From Microbacterium sp. NC79 (GTDB taxonomy: Bacteria > Actinomycetota > Actinomycetes > Actinomycetales > Microbacteriaceae), in contig NZ_JAHQYI010000001.1 in assembly GCF_019061125.1 (NCBI RefSeq), positions 1,426,001 to 1,490,000 of the forward strand: a stretch of 64,000 nt of DNA, given 5' to 3'. This document shows positions 22,569 to 32,342 of this stretch, in pieces. Made by a program: the position numbers and the translations under genes. Under the pieces are notes generated by a model. That model worked only from the letters and a program-made list of their open reading frames with translations. It was not told the DNA's origin and did not search any database. Each line of letters opens with the position of its first letter. Position 1 is the first letter of the stretch.

Positions 22569-23866
22569 GGGTGAACCTCGACGAGGTCGCCGTCGGCAAC
22601 CGTGAGGTACCCGTGGTGAATCGTGAAGCGTACCTGCCCTGGCAGTTCCGTTCCCAGGTAGGGCGAGTTCACACTCCGACCACGAAGGTCGCCGACCTGG
22701 AACGTGCCACGAACCGAGGGGTCGTACAGCGTGATCTCGGCGGGTTGACCTGCCGCGATCGGCGTGCCGTGTGCGGCAAGACCGCCGATACGAGCAGGAG
22801 TCGAAGACATCACGCGTGCGACATCATCCCACCCGAGCATGCCGGTTTCCACCATTGAGGCGTGCACAACGCGCAGGGCGCTCTCCAAGCCGACCATGCC
22901 GTTAGCTGCGGCCGACCATTCGCACGTCTTGTTCTCGGACGGGTGCGGCGCGTGATCCGTAGCCACAATGTCGATGGTTCCGTCTGCCAGGCCCTCGCGC
23001 ACAGCCATGACGTCTTCGTGACGTCGCAACGGTGGGTTCACCTTGTAGCGGGCGTCATATCCACGAACCAGTTCGTCGGTGAGGAGCAGGTGGTGAGGCG
23101 TGACCTCGGCGGTGACATTGATGCCACGCTTCTTCGCCCACCTGATGATGTCGACGGAACCAGCAGTCGACAGGTGGCACACGTGCAGGCGTGAGCCAAC
23201 GTGCTCAGCAAGCAGCACATCGCGAGCGATGATCGACTCTTCGGCGACCGCTGGCCAGCCAGCGAGTCCGAGTTCTGCCGATACGGCTCCCTCGTTCATC
23301 TGGGCGCCTTCGGTGAGACGTGGGTCTTGCGCGTGCTGCGCGATGACACCGTTAAAGCTCTTCACGTACTCAAGTGCGCGGCGCATGATCAGCGGGTCGA
23401 ACACGCAGAAGCCGTCGTCGCTAAAAACGCGCACGTTGGCCCGCGAGGTCGCCATCGCGCCGAGTTCGGCGAGGCGCTCGCCCTTCTGCCCCACAGTGAC
23501 AGCGCCAATCGGCTGTACCGTGGCGTAGCCAGCGGCCTCACCGAGTGCGAGCTCCTGCTCCACGACACCGGCAGTGTCCGCAACGGGCGATGTGTTCGGC
23601 ATCGCGAACACGGCGGTGAACCCGCCGGCCGCAGCGGCACGGGTTCCGGAGAGGATCGTTTCAGAGGCCTCGTAGCCGGGCTCACGCAAGTGCGTGTGCA
23701 GGTCGACGAGACCGCGGAGAGCAACCAGGCCATCCGCGTCAATGCGACGCGCATCTTTATCGGTCAGCCCGGTTCCCACCTCAACGATGGTTCCGTCTGC
23801 AATCAGGATGTCAGCGGTGGTTCCGCCTTCAATCTGTGCTCCCGAGATGAGAATCCGTTCGCTCAT
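22565..23866 (-). CDS. pyrC: Dihydroorotase
   Basis: Cyclises carbamoyl aspartate to dihydroorotate. The 433-residue amidohydrolase has the metal motif [11 protein letters not shown] (His57, His59) and the ATDHAPH motif with the catalytic Asp. This is the class I (PyrC/allantoinase-like) type typical of Gram-positives. Overlaps pyrB and the following PH-like gene by four bases each. Confidence 0.97.
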   Translation of the reverse strand: MSERILISGAQIEGGTTADILIADGTIVEVGTGLTDKDARRIDADGLVALRGLVDLHTHLREPGYEASETILSGTRAAAAGGFTAVFAMPNTSPVADTAGVVEQELALGEAAGYATVQPIGAVTVGQKGERLAELGAMATSRANVRVFSDDGFCVFDPLIMRRALEYVKSFNGVIAQHAQDPRLTEGAQMNEGAVSAELGLAGWPAVAEESIIARDVLLAEHVGSRLHVCHLSTAGSVDIIRWAKKRGINVTAEVTPHHLLLTDELVRGYDARYKVNPPLRRHEDVMAVREGLADGTIDIVATDHAPHPSENKTCEWSAAANGMVGLESALRVVHASMVETGMLGWDDVARVMSSTPARIGGLAAHGTPIAAGQPAEITLYDPSVRGTFQVGDLRGRSVNSPYLGTELPGQVRFTIHHGYLTVADGDLVEVHP

Positions 23867-24831
23867 CGGTCTTCCTCTCGTTCTTCGTTCGTACGCTCCC
23901 CAGCAAGAAGGAGATACAGCACAGCCATGCGCACGGCAACGCCGTTCGCGACCTGTTCGAGCACCGTCGAGCGCTCAGAATCAGCAGCGGCGGATGAAAT
24001 TTCCAAACCGCGGTTCATAGGGCCGGGGTGCAAAACCATCGTACCCTCTGGCAGAGCGTTCAAACGCTCAGGATCCAGGCCCCACAGGCGGGAATATTCC
24101 CGCTCAGTCGGGAAATACGCGGCATTCATGCGCTCCAACTGGATTCGGAGCATCATGAGGGCGTCGGGCGCGGCGGCAATCGCGGCGTCCAACGAATACT
24201 CGACAGTGACCGGCCACGAGCGCACGTCCTGCGGAACCAGGGTCGGCGGAGCGACAAGCGTCACTTCGGCGCCCAGGGTTTTCAGTAGCCACACGTTTGA
24301 CCTGGCTACGCGCGAATGCAGGATGTCACCGACGATAGTGACCTTGGCTCCGGAAAGATCCTTGCCGCGGCTCGCGCTTGCGTGCAGGCGCTTGCGAATC
24401 GTGAAGGCATCAAGCAGCGCCTGGGTAGGGTGCTCGTGTGTGCCATCTCCGGCGTTCACGACACCGGCAGAGATCCATCCGCTCGTCGCGAGGGTGCGCG
24501 GCGCGCCTGAGGACCCGTGCCTGATCACGACGGCATCCGCTCCCATGGCCTGCAGCGTCTGCGCAGTGTCTTGCAGGCTTTCGCCCTTGGAAACGCTTGA
24601 CCCCTTCGCCGCAAAGTTGATGACGTCTGCTGAGAGGCGCTTCGCTGCGGCTTCGAAGGAAATGCGTGTGCGCGTTGAATCCTCAAAGAAAAGGTTGACA
24701 ACGGTCTTGCCGCGCAGCGTCGGCAGCTTCCTGATTTCGCGCGTCTGCGTGTCGACCATGTCTTCGGCGACATCGAGGATGCGCAGAGCGTCATCCTTCG
24801 AGAGGAACTGCGTATCGAGGAGGTGCCTCAT
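23863..24831 (-). CDS. pyrB: Aspartate carbamoyltransferase catalytic subunit
   Basis: Condenses carbamoyl phosphate with aspartate. The 322-residue protein has the carbamoyl-phosphate motif [13 protein letters not shown] and the aspartate loop near [11 protein letters not shown]. No pyrI regulatory subunit is present; control is probably by PyrR. Overlaps pyrR and pyrC by four bases. Confidence 0.97.
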   Translation of the reverse strand: MRHLLDTQFLSKDDALRILDVAEDMVDTQTREIRKLPTLRGKTVVNLFFEDSTRTRISFEAAAKRLSADVINFAAKGSSVSKGESLQDTAQTLQAMGADAVVIRHGSSGAPRTLATSGWISAGVVNAGDGTHEHPTQALLDAFTIRKRLHASASRGKDLSGAKVTIVGDILHSRVARSNVWLLKTLGAEVTLVAPPTLVPQDVRSWPVTVEYSLDAAIAAAPDALMMLRIQLERMNAAYFPTEREYSRLWGLDPERLNALPEGTMVLHPGPMNRGLEISSAAADSERSTVLEQVANGVAVRMAVLYLLLAGERTNEEREEDR

Positions 24832-25358
24832 GATTCGATCGTCACCTCGTCAACGCCATCTGTCTCCGTCAGGCGCACGTGCACGCGCTCATCGCGGGCG
24901 CTTGGCAGGTTCTTACCAACGAAGTCGGGCCGAATCGGTAGCTCGCGGTGGCCACGGTCAATGAGCGCGGCGAGGCGAACCACCTGCGGGCGGCCCACAT
25001 TGCCGAGCGCGTCAAGCGCCGCACGAATGGAGCGCCCGGAGAACAGCACGTCATCGACGAGAACGACGGTCTTACCGTCGATGCCGCCGTCCGGGATGTG
25101 CGTGGGGCCGGGGCTGCGCACCGGCTGGCGAGCGAGGTCATCACGAAACATCGTGACATCGAGGGATCCGGTGGGGATCGCCTCGCCTGAGATGGCAGAA
25201 ATCAGAGTTCCGATGCGCTCGGCGAGATTGACGCCGCGTGTGGGGATTCCCAACAGAACGAGGGAATCAGTGCCCTTATTGGACTCAATGATTTCGTGTG
25301 CGATACGGGTGAGAGCCCGTGTGATATCGGCTTCCTGAAGCACTGTGCGCGTGCTCAT
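24828..25358 (-). CDS. pyrR: PyrR bifunctional regulator/uracil phosphoribosyltransferase
   Basis: UMP-responsive RNA-binding regulator of the pyr operon, often with uracil phosphoribosyltransferase activity. The 176-residue PRT fold has the PRPP loop [18 protein letters not shown] and the [16 protein letters not shown] motif. It is the first gene of the operon. The leader just upstream holds a sequence like the PyrR-binding loop immediately before the ribosome-binding site, suggesting control of its own translation. Confidence 0.96.
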   Translation of the reverse strand: MSTRTVLQEADITRALTRIAHEIIESNKGTDSLVLLGIPTRGVNLAERIGTLISAISGEAIPTGSLDVTMFRDDLARQPVRSPGPTHIPDGGIDGKTVVLVDDVLFSGRSIRAALDALGNVGRPQVVRLAALIDRGHRELPIRPDFVGKNLPSARDERVHVRLTETDGVDEVTIES

Positions 25359-25373
25359 TCCGCTCCCTTCTCC

Positions 25374-25385
25374 GCCTCTCTGGAC
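25374..25385 (-). promoter_or_regulatory. PyrR-binding loop in the pyrR leader
   Basis: On the minus strand the leader reads GTCCAGAGAGGC, which matches the core of the PyrR-binding loop consensus known from Bacillus (ARUCCnGnGAGGYU). It lies 15 bases before the pyrR start, next to the purine-rich ribosome-binding site (GAAGGGAG). No terminator/antiterminator pair is visible downstream, so translational repression, as reported for mycobacteria, is the likely mode. The fold is inferred. Confidence 0.75.
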
Positions 25386-25411
25386 GGTGTTAAAGGTTGC
25401 TGATTTCCCCT

Positions 25412-25417
25412 AGTCTA
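25412..25417 (-). promoter_or_regulatory. Probable -10 element of the pyr operon
   Basis: TAGACT on the minus strand, about 54 bases before the pyrR start and just after the preceding hairpin. There is no good -35 match. A transcript from here would include the PyrR-binding loop near its 5' end. Confidence 0.4.
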
Positions 25418-25434
25418 CCGCGCCGACACAGCAC

Positions 25435-25464
25435 GAAAGGACCCACCCGTGGGTGAGTCCTTTC
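25435..25464 (-). terminator. Terminator after the MBL-Rieske gene
   Basis: A 14-bp stem (GAAAGGACYCACCC with its complement, one G-U pair) with a 2-base spacer, starting 11 bases after the gene's stop. The 3' arm ends in CCTTTC with no long T run. It separates the gene from the pyr promoter. Confidence 0.7.
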
Positions 25465-25475
25465 GTCAAAGTTGG

Positions 25476-27062
25476 TTAGACGTTCGCCGGTGCGAGTGCG
25501 GCGTGAGTGACGTCGTCACCGATCTTGCTCGCGCGAATCGGGTGACCCTGGGTCGTCAGGCACTTACCGGTGTTCAGATCCCACTTCCAGTCGTGCAGTG
25601 AGCAGGTCAGCACGCCGTCTTCATCGATCTTGCCCGTCTTGGTGAGGTCGGCACGCAGGTGCGGGCAACGACGCTGCACGACCCAGTCGCCCACTTCAGC
25701 GTCTTCGGTCTGGTCGGTCTGCTCGGAGTACCAGTTTTCGGTGTACTCGATGCGATCACGCGACAGGCACTTCATGAACGTGTAGATGAACTCATTGAAC
25801 TTACCCTGACGCGTGGTCTGGAATTGCATCGACAGGAAGATCGAGTTGGACCAGTCGATTTCATGATCACGGATGTTTGTGGAGACCAGGTCGGCGGGAA
25901 TGCGGAACCAGAACTCGCAGTCCTCCCCCGCATACTCGCGAATCTTCGCCTTCGGGAAGTCCACGACCATGTCGAGCTCGCCAATCGTGTAGCGAACCGG
26001 ACCACCAACGCCGTTGCGCATGATGCGCGCACGACGCATGAGTGGTTCCCACCACTCCTTCAACGCCGCCATCATCTCGGCGGGCACCAGCACCTCAGCG
26101 CGGGAAGCGATTTCGTCGGCGATCTCCTGCTGACGAGAAGCGCGCTGCTCTTCGAGGTATGCCCACTTGTCGGCGAAGATCCGATCAATCTCCTCTTGCG
26201 AGAAGAACGTCTGCTCGACCGTAATGTCTGAGCCGTTCAGCTCGATAACGGTACCGGGGAAGAAGACGTGGCCGTCGTACTGTGGCGCTTCTTCCTTCAT
26301 CCGTGAGATGAACTCCACCTGGTCGGTGAAAATGCCGACGGACCCATTGCGGCCGAGGCCGTTGTTATCGATGAGGTCATCACGCAGGAACATCGGCGGA
26401 CCTGCCATCGGGAAGACGTGCGGAGCGTCAACCTTTTCGATGTAGAACATGGCGCGCTTGTGCTGGGCTTCGCGCTTGAGGTGCGCGAAGTTTTCCTTCG
26501 CTTCGTTGGGCAGGTCGTAGACCATCGGCCACCAAATGGCGCCGGAGAACTGGGTGAAGTAGGCGTCGACCTTACCGAAAGACATCAGCGCATCGAGGTC
26601 GAGCGGGTGCGAGTCGTTCTGGTTCAGAATCGATGCGGTGCCATCGTCGACAGACAGCGACGAGTCACCAATCGGGCCGTCCGAGGGAGCGCGCAGTGGC
26701 GTGACCATGAGGCGCAGTGGGCCCCGTTCGATGATCTCGCCTGCCTGGGTGTAGGTGATGTTGTTGAACCCGAGCGCTCGAATGTCTTGCTCGAGGTCGT
26801 CTGTCGGGTAATCCGGGAGGAGAACCTCGATGTCTTTGGAGACATACGTCTCGAGCAGCCACGGGTCGAAGTGATCACGGTGGCGGTGACTGATGTAGAG
26901 GAAGTCAGCTTCGCGCCCGTACTTCTCCCAATCGAGGCCACGGTTGTCAGGGAATGGGAACCAAGACCCAAAGAACGCGGGCTTTACCCACGGGTCAGCA
27001 AGGATGTTACCGCCCGCGGTTTCGATGAACATGCCAGCGTGGCCGAGACCAGTGATCCGCAT
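25476..27062 (-). CDS. MBL-fold hydrolase fused to a Rieske [2Fe-2S] domain
   Basis: Starts at MRITGLGHAGMFIETAGG, chosen for the AGGAGGT site six bases upstream; 528 residues. The N-terminal metallo-beta-lactamase-like domain has the metal motif SHRHRDHFD (His59, His61, Asp63, His64). The C-terminal Rieske domain has the cluster ligands CPH (Cys466, His468) and CSLH (Cys487, His490). The middle (about 230-450) is helical with an Arg/Glu-rich stretch and is of unknown type. The two-domain makeup recalls CMP-N-acetylneuraminate hydroxylase, but with the domains in the opposite order; substrate unknown. It stands alone between two hairpin terminators, so it is a single-gene unit. Confidence 0.85.
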   Translation of the reverse strand: MRITGLGHAGMFIETAGGNILADPWVKPAFFGSWFPFPDNRGLDWEKYGREADFLYISHRHRDHFDPWLLETYVSKDIEVLLPDYPTDDLEQDIRALGFNNITYTQAGEIIERGPLRLMVTPLRAPSDGPIGDSSLSVDDGTASILNQNDSHPLDLDALMSFGKVDAYFTQFSGAIWWPMVYDLPNEAKENFAHLKREAQHKRAMFYIEKVDAPHVFPMAGPPMFLRDDLIDNNGLGRNGSVGIFTDQVEFISRMKEEAPQYDGHVFFPGTVIELNGSDITVEQTFFSQEEIDRIFADKWAYLEEQRASRQQEIADEIASRAEVLVPAEMMAALKEWWEPLMRRARIMRNGVGGPVRYTIGELDMVVDFPKAKIREYAGEDCEFWFRIPADLVSTNIRDHEIDWSNSIFLSMQFQTTRQGKFNEFIYTFMKCLSRDRIEYTENWYSEQTDQTEDAEVGDWVVQRRCPHLRADLTKTGKIDEDGVLTCSLHDWKWDLNTGKCLTTQGHPIRASKIGDDVTHAALAPANV

Positions 27063-27140
27063 TTCTACCTCCTGTGTGGAACAAATTGAGTCTACGCGTG
27101 CCGCCCCGTAAGACATCGGAGGGCGACCGTGACAAAACAC

Positions 27141-27168
27141 CGCGGCCCCGACCTAAGCCGGGGCCGCG
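27141..27168 (-). terminator. Terminator after nusB
   Basis: A perfect 10-bp GC stem (CGCGGCCCCG with its complement) and an 8-base loop. On the minus strand it is followed by gtgTTTTg and preceded by an A/T-rich run, a typical Rho-independent structure. It closes the aro-efp-nusB transcript. Confidence 0.85.
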
Positions 27169-27185
27169 ATAAAAAAGCGTCGTGC

Positions 27186-27596
27186 TTACGAAGAGCGAGC
27201 GATGCGTGCAAGGACTCCGTGCACAAAAGGCCCGGCCTCGTCAGACGAGTACTCCTTGGCGAGTTCGACGGCTTCGTCAATCGCAACGGCGGTGGGGATG
27301 CTCTCGTTGAAAAGGATTTCCCACACACCAATACGCAGCAGTGCACGATCGACAACCGGCATGCGCTCGATCTTCCAGTCGCGGCTATGCGTCGCGATCT
27401 GTTCGTCGATTTCGCTCTGGTGATCGATGACGCCATCAACGATTTCGCGAGCGTAGAGCCACGATGCCGCACGAGCGGGTTCGGCGGCAGCACGAGTGGC
27501 TTCAGCGGCCAACGTGACGTCGATGCCTTCGCCGCGAACGTCAGCCGAGTACAGAATATCGAGCGCGCGTTTGCGCGCCTTCGTACGAGCGCTCAA
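27186..27596 (-). CDS. nusB: Transcription antitermination factor NusB
   Basis: Helical RNA-binding protein that with NusE/S10 binds boxA in rRNA leaders. The 136-residue protein has ARKRALDILYSADVRG at the N-terminus and the VVDRALLRIGVWEIL and VAIDEAVELAKEYSSD motifs near the C-terminus. Directly follows efp by one base, the usual efp-nusB pairing. Confidence 0.96.
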   Translation of the reverse strand: MSARTKARKRALDILYSADVRGEGIDVTLAAEATRAAAEPARAASWLYAREIVDGVIDHQSEIDEQIATHSRDWKIERMPVVDRALLRIGVWEILFNESIPTAVAIDEAVELAKEYSSDEAGPFVHGVLARIARSS

Positions 27597-27597
27597 T

Positions 27598-28158
27598 TTA
27601 CTTTTCGCGACCCAGGTATTCGCCGGTACGCGTATCGACCTTGATCTTGGTGCCCGTCTCGAGGAACAGCGGAACCTGAATCTCGTAACCGGTCTCCAGC
27701 TTTGCGGGCTTAGTGCCAGCCGACGAGCGGTCGCCCTGCAGGCCAGGCTCGGTGTAGGTGACTTCGAGGATGACCGATGCAGGAAGATCGAGGTACAGCG
27801 GCGTGCCGTTGTTCAACGCGATCGTCACCATCTGGTTCTCGAGCATGAAGTTCGCGGCGTCGCCAACAGTCGCTGCCGGAACCGTGATCTGGTCATAGTC
27901 AGCAACGTCCATGAAGACGAAGCCTTCACCGTCGTTGTACAGATACTGGAAGTCACGACGATCGACGTTCTCGATGTCAATCTTCGCGCCCGCGTTGTAG
28001 GTGCGGTCAACGGTCTTGCCTGAAACGACGTTCTTCAGCTTCGTACGAACAAACGCGCCACCCTTACCGGGCTTCACGTGCTGGAACTCAACAACGCTCC
28101 AGAGCTGTCCGTCGATCGAAAGGACGACACCGTTTTTGATGTCTGCGGTCGATGCCAT
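27598..28158 (-). CDS. efp: Elongation factor P
   Basis: Relieves ribosome stalling at polyproline. The 186-residue three-barrel protein has the tip loop [12 protein letters not shown] with Lys32 at the position modified in other bacteria; no modification enzyme is nearby. The C-terminal [13 protein letters not shown] motif is typical. This proteome encodes several proline-rich proteins in the window, which may depend on EF-P. Confidence 0.97.
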   Translation of the reverse strand: MASTADIKNGVVLSIDGQLWSVVEFQHVKPGKGGAFVRTKLKNVVSGKTVDRTYNAGAKIDIENVDRRDFQYLYNDGEGFVFMDVADYDQITVPAATVGDAANFMLENQMVTIALNNGTPLYLDLPASVILEVTYTEPGLQGDRSSAGTKPAKLETGYEIQVPLFLETGTKIKVDTRTGEYLGREK

Positions 28159-28247
28159 AAGGAATGTATGTCCGTTCGTGAGGTTGGTGGACGAGTGCGT
28201 CCAGCCAAACAGTCTACGTTATTGCGCCTGGGCGCAGTCCGACACCG

Positions 28248-28694
28248 CTAGCGCGGCGTGATCTTCGCGATCAACTCGCGCGTGGCGCGCGCGTAACCCG
28301 CCACGCCCTCCCCCACGACGTGCACGGCGGCGACGTCAGTGAGAAAAGAGTGATGCCGAAACGCCTCGCGCTGATACACATCGGAAATGTGCACTTCTGC
28401 GAAGGGAAGGGCGACGCCTGTCAACGCGTCACGCAGCACAACCGAGGTGTGCGTGAGTCCGCCTGGGTTGATGACGATGCCTTGGCAACTCGTGCGGGCA
28501 TCGTGAATCGCGTCGATCAGCACGCCCTCGTGGTTGCTTTGCACCGCACGCACCTCGAAACCAGCTTCAGCAGCCACCTCGCGAACCAGCGTTTCAACGT
28601 CAGCCAGTGTTGTGGTTCCGTAAACCTCCGGCTCCCGCACTCCGAGCAGGTTTAGGTTCGGACCGTTGACGAGGAGAATGGTTCCGGCACTCAT
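28248..28694 (-). CDS. aroQ: 3-Dehydroquinate dehydratase, type II
   Basis: Third step of the shikimate pathway. The 148-residue protein has the type II signature NGPNLNLLGVREPEVYG with the catalytic Tyr, NPGGLTHTSV and the EVHISDVYQREAFR motif. It lies 19 bases after aroB in the aro cluster. The type II enzyme is the form usual in actinobacteria. Confidence 0.96.
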   Translation of the reverse strand: MSAGTILLVNGPNLNLLGVREPEVYGTTTLADVETLVREVAAEAGFEVRAVQSNHEGVLIDAIHDARTSCQGIVINPGGLTHTSVVLRDALTGVALPFAEVHISDVYQREAFRHHSFLTDVAAVHVVGEGVAGYARATRELIAKITPR

Positions 28695-28713
28695 GATGGC
28701 AGGTTAGCGCCGA

Positions 28714-29790
28714 TTACTCGGCGATCTCCTGGTACGCGGCAAACAGTAGCGACTCGTCAGGTGCCTGCATGACAGCGGGCCGGCCAATTTCATCAAGCAC
28801 GATGAATCGCAGCATGCCGCCGCGGGACTTCTTATCGCGCTGCATCGTGGAAAGCAGAGCATTCCATGCGCCACCACGGTAGGTGGTGGGAAGGCCGAGC
28901 GAGTCGAAAATCGAACGGTGACGGTCGACCGCCTCATCGCTCAAGCGGCCGGCAAGACGCGAGAGCTCGGCGGCATACATCATGCCGATCGAGATCGCGG
29001 CACCGTGACGCCACTTGTAGCGTTCAGAGTGCTCGATGGCGTGGCCGAGGGTGTGCCCGTAGTTCAAGAACTCACGCTTACCAGCCTCGCGGAAGTCTTC
29101 GCCGACAATTTCGGCCTTCATCTGAATCGCGAGTTCGATCGTGCGGCGGAAGGGCGCTGAGGTGACATCGGTCGCGACCTGAGGGTCGGCCTCGATGATG
29201 TCGAGGATCTCGGGGTAGGCAATAAAGCCGGCCTTGATGACCTCGGCGTACCCGGCCGTCACTTCGTTCTGCGACAGCGTGGCGAGGTAGTTGAGGTCGC
29301 AAATGACGGCGGTGGGCTCCCAGAACGCACCGACAAGGTTCTTACCCTCGTTCGTGTTTAGCCCCGTCTTGCCGCCAACGGCTGCATCGACCATGCCGAG
29401 CACAGTGGTCGGAACCTGGACGACGGCGATACCGCGCAACCACGTCGCCGCGACAAATCCAGCAACGTCTGTCGTCGCGCCGCCACCGAATCCGATGATC
29501 GCATCGGAACGCGTGAAGTCGCTCTGGCCGAGAATCTGCCAGCAGAATGCCGCGACCTCAATGCGCTTGCCTGTTTCAGCGTCGGGAATTTCGGCAAGCA
29601 GTACTTCGCGGTCTGCGGACAGCTGCACGCGTAGCTTTTCTGCCTCAGCACCGACCGTCGCGGTGTGGACGATGAGGACCTTCTTGGCGCCGGCAGGCAG
29701 CGCGTCGCTCAGCTGGGAAATGACGCCGTTGCCAACCGTAATGTCATACCCGGGGGTACCCGCTACCGAGATCGTGGTGATCTCACTCAT
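28714..29790 (-). CDS. aroB: 3-Dehydroquinate synthase
   Basis: NAD- and metal-dependent conversion of DAHP to 3-dehydroquinate. The start at [16 protein letters not shown] (358 residues) is selected by AGGAGGA upstream and by an ATGA overlap with aroK. Motifs include GGGATTDVAGFVAATW, the metal-site lysine and glutamate region in GGKTGLN and KNLVGAFWEP, and NYGHTLGHAIE with the zinc histidines. Confidence 0.97.
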   Translation of the reverse strand: MSEITTISVAGTPGYDITVGNGVISQLSDALPAGAKKVLIVHTATVGAEAEKLRVQLSADREVLLAEIPDAETGKRIEVAAFCWQILGQSDFTRSDAIIGFGGGATTDVAGFVAATWLRGIAVVQVPTTVLGMVDAAVGGKTGLNTNEGKNLVGAFWEPTAVICDLNYLATLSQNEVTAGYAEVIKAGFIAYPEILDIIEADPQVATDVTSAPFRRTIELAIQMKAEIVGEDFREAGKREFLNYGHTLGHAIEHSERYKWRHGAAISIGMMYAAELSRLAGRLSDEAVDRHRSIFDSLGLPTTYRGGAWNALLSTMQRDKKSRGGMLRFIVLDEIGRPAVMQAPDESLLFAAYQEIAE

Positions 29791-30299
29791 CGTTCTTCCT
29801 CCTGAACCCATTCGGCAATCGCCGAAACAATATGTGCAATGTGGCCGCGTGACGTGTCAAACGTCACATCGGCCAAAGACTCGTACACCGGCCAGCGCTC
29901 AGCGCGCAGGCGCTTCCACTTCTCCACCGGATCGCTGTCGGCAAGCAACGGGCGTCCCTCACCCTGGCCAATACGCCCGGCGATCACGGTCTCGGACACG
30001 TCGAGCAGAATGACGGAGTGCTCGCGCAAGAGGCGCTGGGTCTGCCGGTTCAGCGGTGCACCGCCGCCCAGGGCGACAACACCGCCTTCTGCGACAGCTC
30101 GTGCCACGACATCGCGCTCACGCTCGCGAAAATAGGTCTCGCCGTGTTCGGCAAAGATCGTCGGAATCGGCCCGTTTTCACGCGCAATCACGCTGTCGGT
30201 ATCGGTGAACGTGCGTGAAAGCGCCTTGGCGAGTTTGCGGCCAATGCTGGACTTTCCGACGCCCATGGGGCCGATCAGAACGATTGCTCTGGCGGTCAT
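29787..30299 (-). CDS. aroK: Shikimate kinase
   Basis: Phosphorylates shikimate. The 170-residue P-loop kinase has [15 protein letters not shown] near the N-terminus, the shikimate-binding DTDSVI and YFREREDV-like RERERDVV region, and the GGGAPL loop. Located between aroB and aroC with four-base overlaps on both sides. Confidence 0.97.
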   Translation of the reverse strand: MTARAIVLIGPMGVGKSSIGRKLAKALSRTFTDTDSVIARENGPIPTIFAEHGETYFRERERDVVARAVAEGGVVALGGGAPLNRQTQRLLREHSVILLDVSETVIAGRIGQGEGRPLLADSDPVEKWKRLRAERWPVYESLADVTFDTSRGHIAHIVSAIAEWVQEEER

Positions 30300-31507
30300 A
30301 CCAATGACGCGTCGCTCGCGTCTGCCGTCTTGAGCGTCTCTGGAATGTGCGCAAGGTAGCTCTGGATATTGCGCTGGGTCTCCCCCAGCGAATCGCCACC
30401 GAACTTCTCCAGGATGACGTCGACGAGCGTGATCGCGACCATCGCTTCGGCAACGACACCGGCAGCAGGAACCGCGCTGATGTCGGAACGCTGGTGATGC
30501 GCCGTGGCTTCTTCACCCGTCGCCACGTCAATGGTGCGTAGCGCGTGCGGCACTGTCGCAATCGGCTTCATGCCAGCACGAACGCGCAGCAGCGTGCCTG
30601 TCGACATGCCACCTTCGATACCGCCTGCGCGGTCAGAAGAGCGCGTGATGGTTCCGTCAGACAGGTGCAGTTCGTCGTGTGCTGCGGAACCACGGCGGCG
30701 GGTGGTTTCGAAGCCGTCACCAACCTCGACCGCCTTGATGGCCTGGATGCTCATGAGCGCTTGCGCAAGCTTCGCGTCGAGACGGCGATCCCACTGTACG
30801 TGTGAGCCGAGCCCAGGCGGCAACCCGTAGGCGAGCACCTCGACGATACCGCCGACCGTGTCGCCTGACTTACGGGCGTCATCAACCTCGGCGACCATCG
30901 CCTCGCTCGTGGCGGGGTCAAAGCAACGCAACAGGTCAGCGTCCAGCGCGTCGACGTCGTCTGCGGTCGGCAACGGCATGGTGTCTGGCACGCGCACCGG
31001 GCCCATCGACAGCGTGTGGCTGACGAGGCGAATGCCGAGTTCGCTCAGGAAGGAGCGTGCGATGGCACCGAGAGCGACGCGGGCGGCCGTTTCGCGGGCG
31101 CTGGCACGCTCAAGGATGGGACGCGCCTCATCAAAGTCATACTTCTGCATGCCGACGAGGTCTGCGTGCCCCGGACGCGGACGCGTAAGGGCCGCGCCAC
31201 GTCCTCGCGACAGCTCAGTCGTTTCGACAGGTTCAGCGCTCATCACTTCGCGCCACTTGGGCCATTCGGTGTTACCGATGCGAATCGCAATCGGGCTGCC
31301 AAGGCTGGAACCGTGACGCACGCCACTGGAGATCGTGAGTTCGTCCTCTTCAAACTTCATCCGCGAGCCGCGGCCATAGCCAAGCTTGCGACGGGCGAGG
31401 TCTGCCCTGATCGTGTCCATCGCAATAGGAACGCCAGACGGGAGGCCCTCCATGATGGCAATGAGCTCGGGGCCGTGAGATTCACCTGCGGTCAGAACAC
31501 GAAGCAT
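30296..31507 (-). CDS. aroC: Chorismate synthase
   Basis: Final step making chorismate from EPSP with reduced FMN. The start at [15 protein letters not shown] (403 residues) fits the family's invariant N-terminus. [18 protein letters not shown] and the [14 protein letters not shown] motif are clear. aroA (EPSP synthase) is not in the window. It is four bases after the aroE stop. Confidence 0.97.
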   Translation of the reverse strand: MLRVLTAGESHGPELIAIMEGLPSGVPIAMDTIRADLARRKLGYGRGSRMKFEEDELTISSGVRHGSSLGSPIAIRIGNTEWPKWREVMSAEPVETTELSRGRGAALTRPRPGHADLVGMQKYDFDEARPILERASARETAARVALGAIARSFLSELGIRLVSHTLSMGPVRVPDTMPLPTADDVDALDADLLRCFDPATSEAMVAEVDDARKSGDTVGGIVEVLAYGLPPGLGSHVQWDRRLDAKLAQALMSIQAIKAVEVGDGFETTRRRGSAAHDELHLSDGTITRSSDRAGGIEGGMSTGTLLRVRAGMKPIATVPHALRTIDVATGEEATAHHQRSDISAVPAAGVVAEAMVAITLVDVILEKFGGDSLGETQRNIQSYLAHIPETLKTADASDASLV

Positions 31508-31511
31508 TGTT

Positions 31512-32342
31512 CTAGTCTCCCATGAGCGCGGCACGCATTGCCGCCAAGATGACGTCCTCGTTCATCAAGGGCGCGTGGACGTCTTCATTCACAAATACAC
31601 GCACCTGCAGGAGCGCCTGATGCAGCAGCATCAGTTCTCCAGATGCGGAGGGTTTGCCCACGGAACCAAAGGCATCGGCGAGCTGGGTCGGCCACGGCGC
31701 GTAGACCGCGTCGAGCAGCACTCCCCCCGTTTCTGCAAGGCGCTCGGCGCTGGCAGCCGAAATCATGGTTCCGCCAGGCAATGTGGCAATCGTCGCATCA
31801 ACCTCGCCGAAGCGGGAAACATCGTCCATCGCAATTGCCGTAGCGGTAATGCCGAGTGCGCCTGCGGCATGAAGAATGGGCATCGCCTTCGCGGGCGTTC
31901 TGGCAATCACCTCAACCGTTTCAGCTCCGGCCTCGGCCAACGCCACCATGGCGCTGGATGCGGTCGCCCCAGCCCCGATAATGCGAGCGCGGGTGATCTC
32001 GGTCACACCATTTTCACGCAGGGCGCCAAGAAAGCCGCCGATGTCGGTGTTGAAGCCGCGCGGTGCGCCTGCGCCGAGCAAAAGCGTATTGACGGCGCCG
32101 GTGCGCTCGGCCCTTTCGTCGCGCCATCCGGCCACGGCAAACGCTGCTTCTTTGAGCGGCATCGTGAGCGACAGCCCGCGATACGAGTCGTCGAGCCCAG
32201 CGAGTTCAGCGTCAAACTGTTCGGCGGTCACCTGGCGGCGAGAGTACTGCCAATCCAGTCCGAGCGCCGCGTACGCGGCAGTATGAAGCAACGGAGAGCG
32301 ACTGTGCGCGATCGGGTCGCCCCACACCTGCAACGACCTCAT
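31512..32342 (-). CDS. aroE: Shikimate dehydrogenase
   Basis: NADPH-dependent reduction of 3-dehydroshikimate. Starting at [17 protein letters not shown] gives 276 residues; this ATG overlaps the mltG stop as TAATG. Key sites are HSRSP for shikimate binding, the catalytic Lys in LTMPLKEAA, the Asp in FNTDIGGF and the nucleotide-binding GAGATASSA (usually GAGGAARA). The less common GAGATA loop is also seen in other actinobacterial AroE proteins. Assignment to the AroE/SDH family is firm. Confidence 0.93.
   Translation of the reverse strand: MRSLQVWGDPIAHSRSPLLHTAAYAALGLDWQYSRRQVTAEQFDAELAGLDDSYRGLSLTMPLKEAAFAVAGWRDERAERTGAVNTLLLGAGAPRGFNTDIGGFLGALRENGVTEITRARIIGAGATASSAMVALAEAGAETVEVIARTPAKAMPILHAAGALGITATAIAMDDVSRFGEVDATIATLPGGTMISAASAERLAETGGVLLDAVYAPWPTQLADAFGSVGKPSASGELMLLHQALLQVRVFVNEDVHAPLMNEDVILAAMRAALMGD

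Noticed and set aside
23201..24964. Long 587-codon open frame on the plus strand opposite pyrC and pyrB
   Set aside because: It lies wholly antisense to two intact, recognisable enzymes, has no family resemblance, and is the usual antisense opening seen in GC-rich genes.
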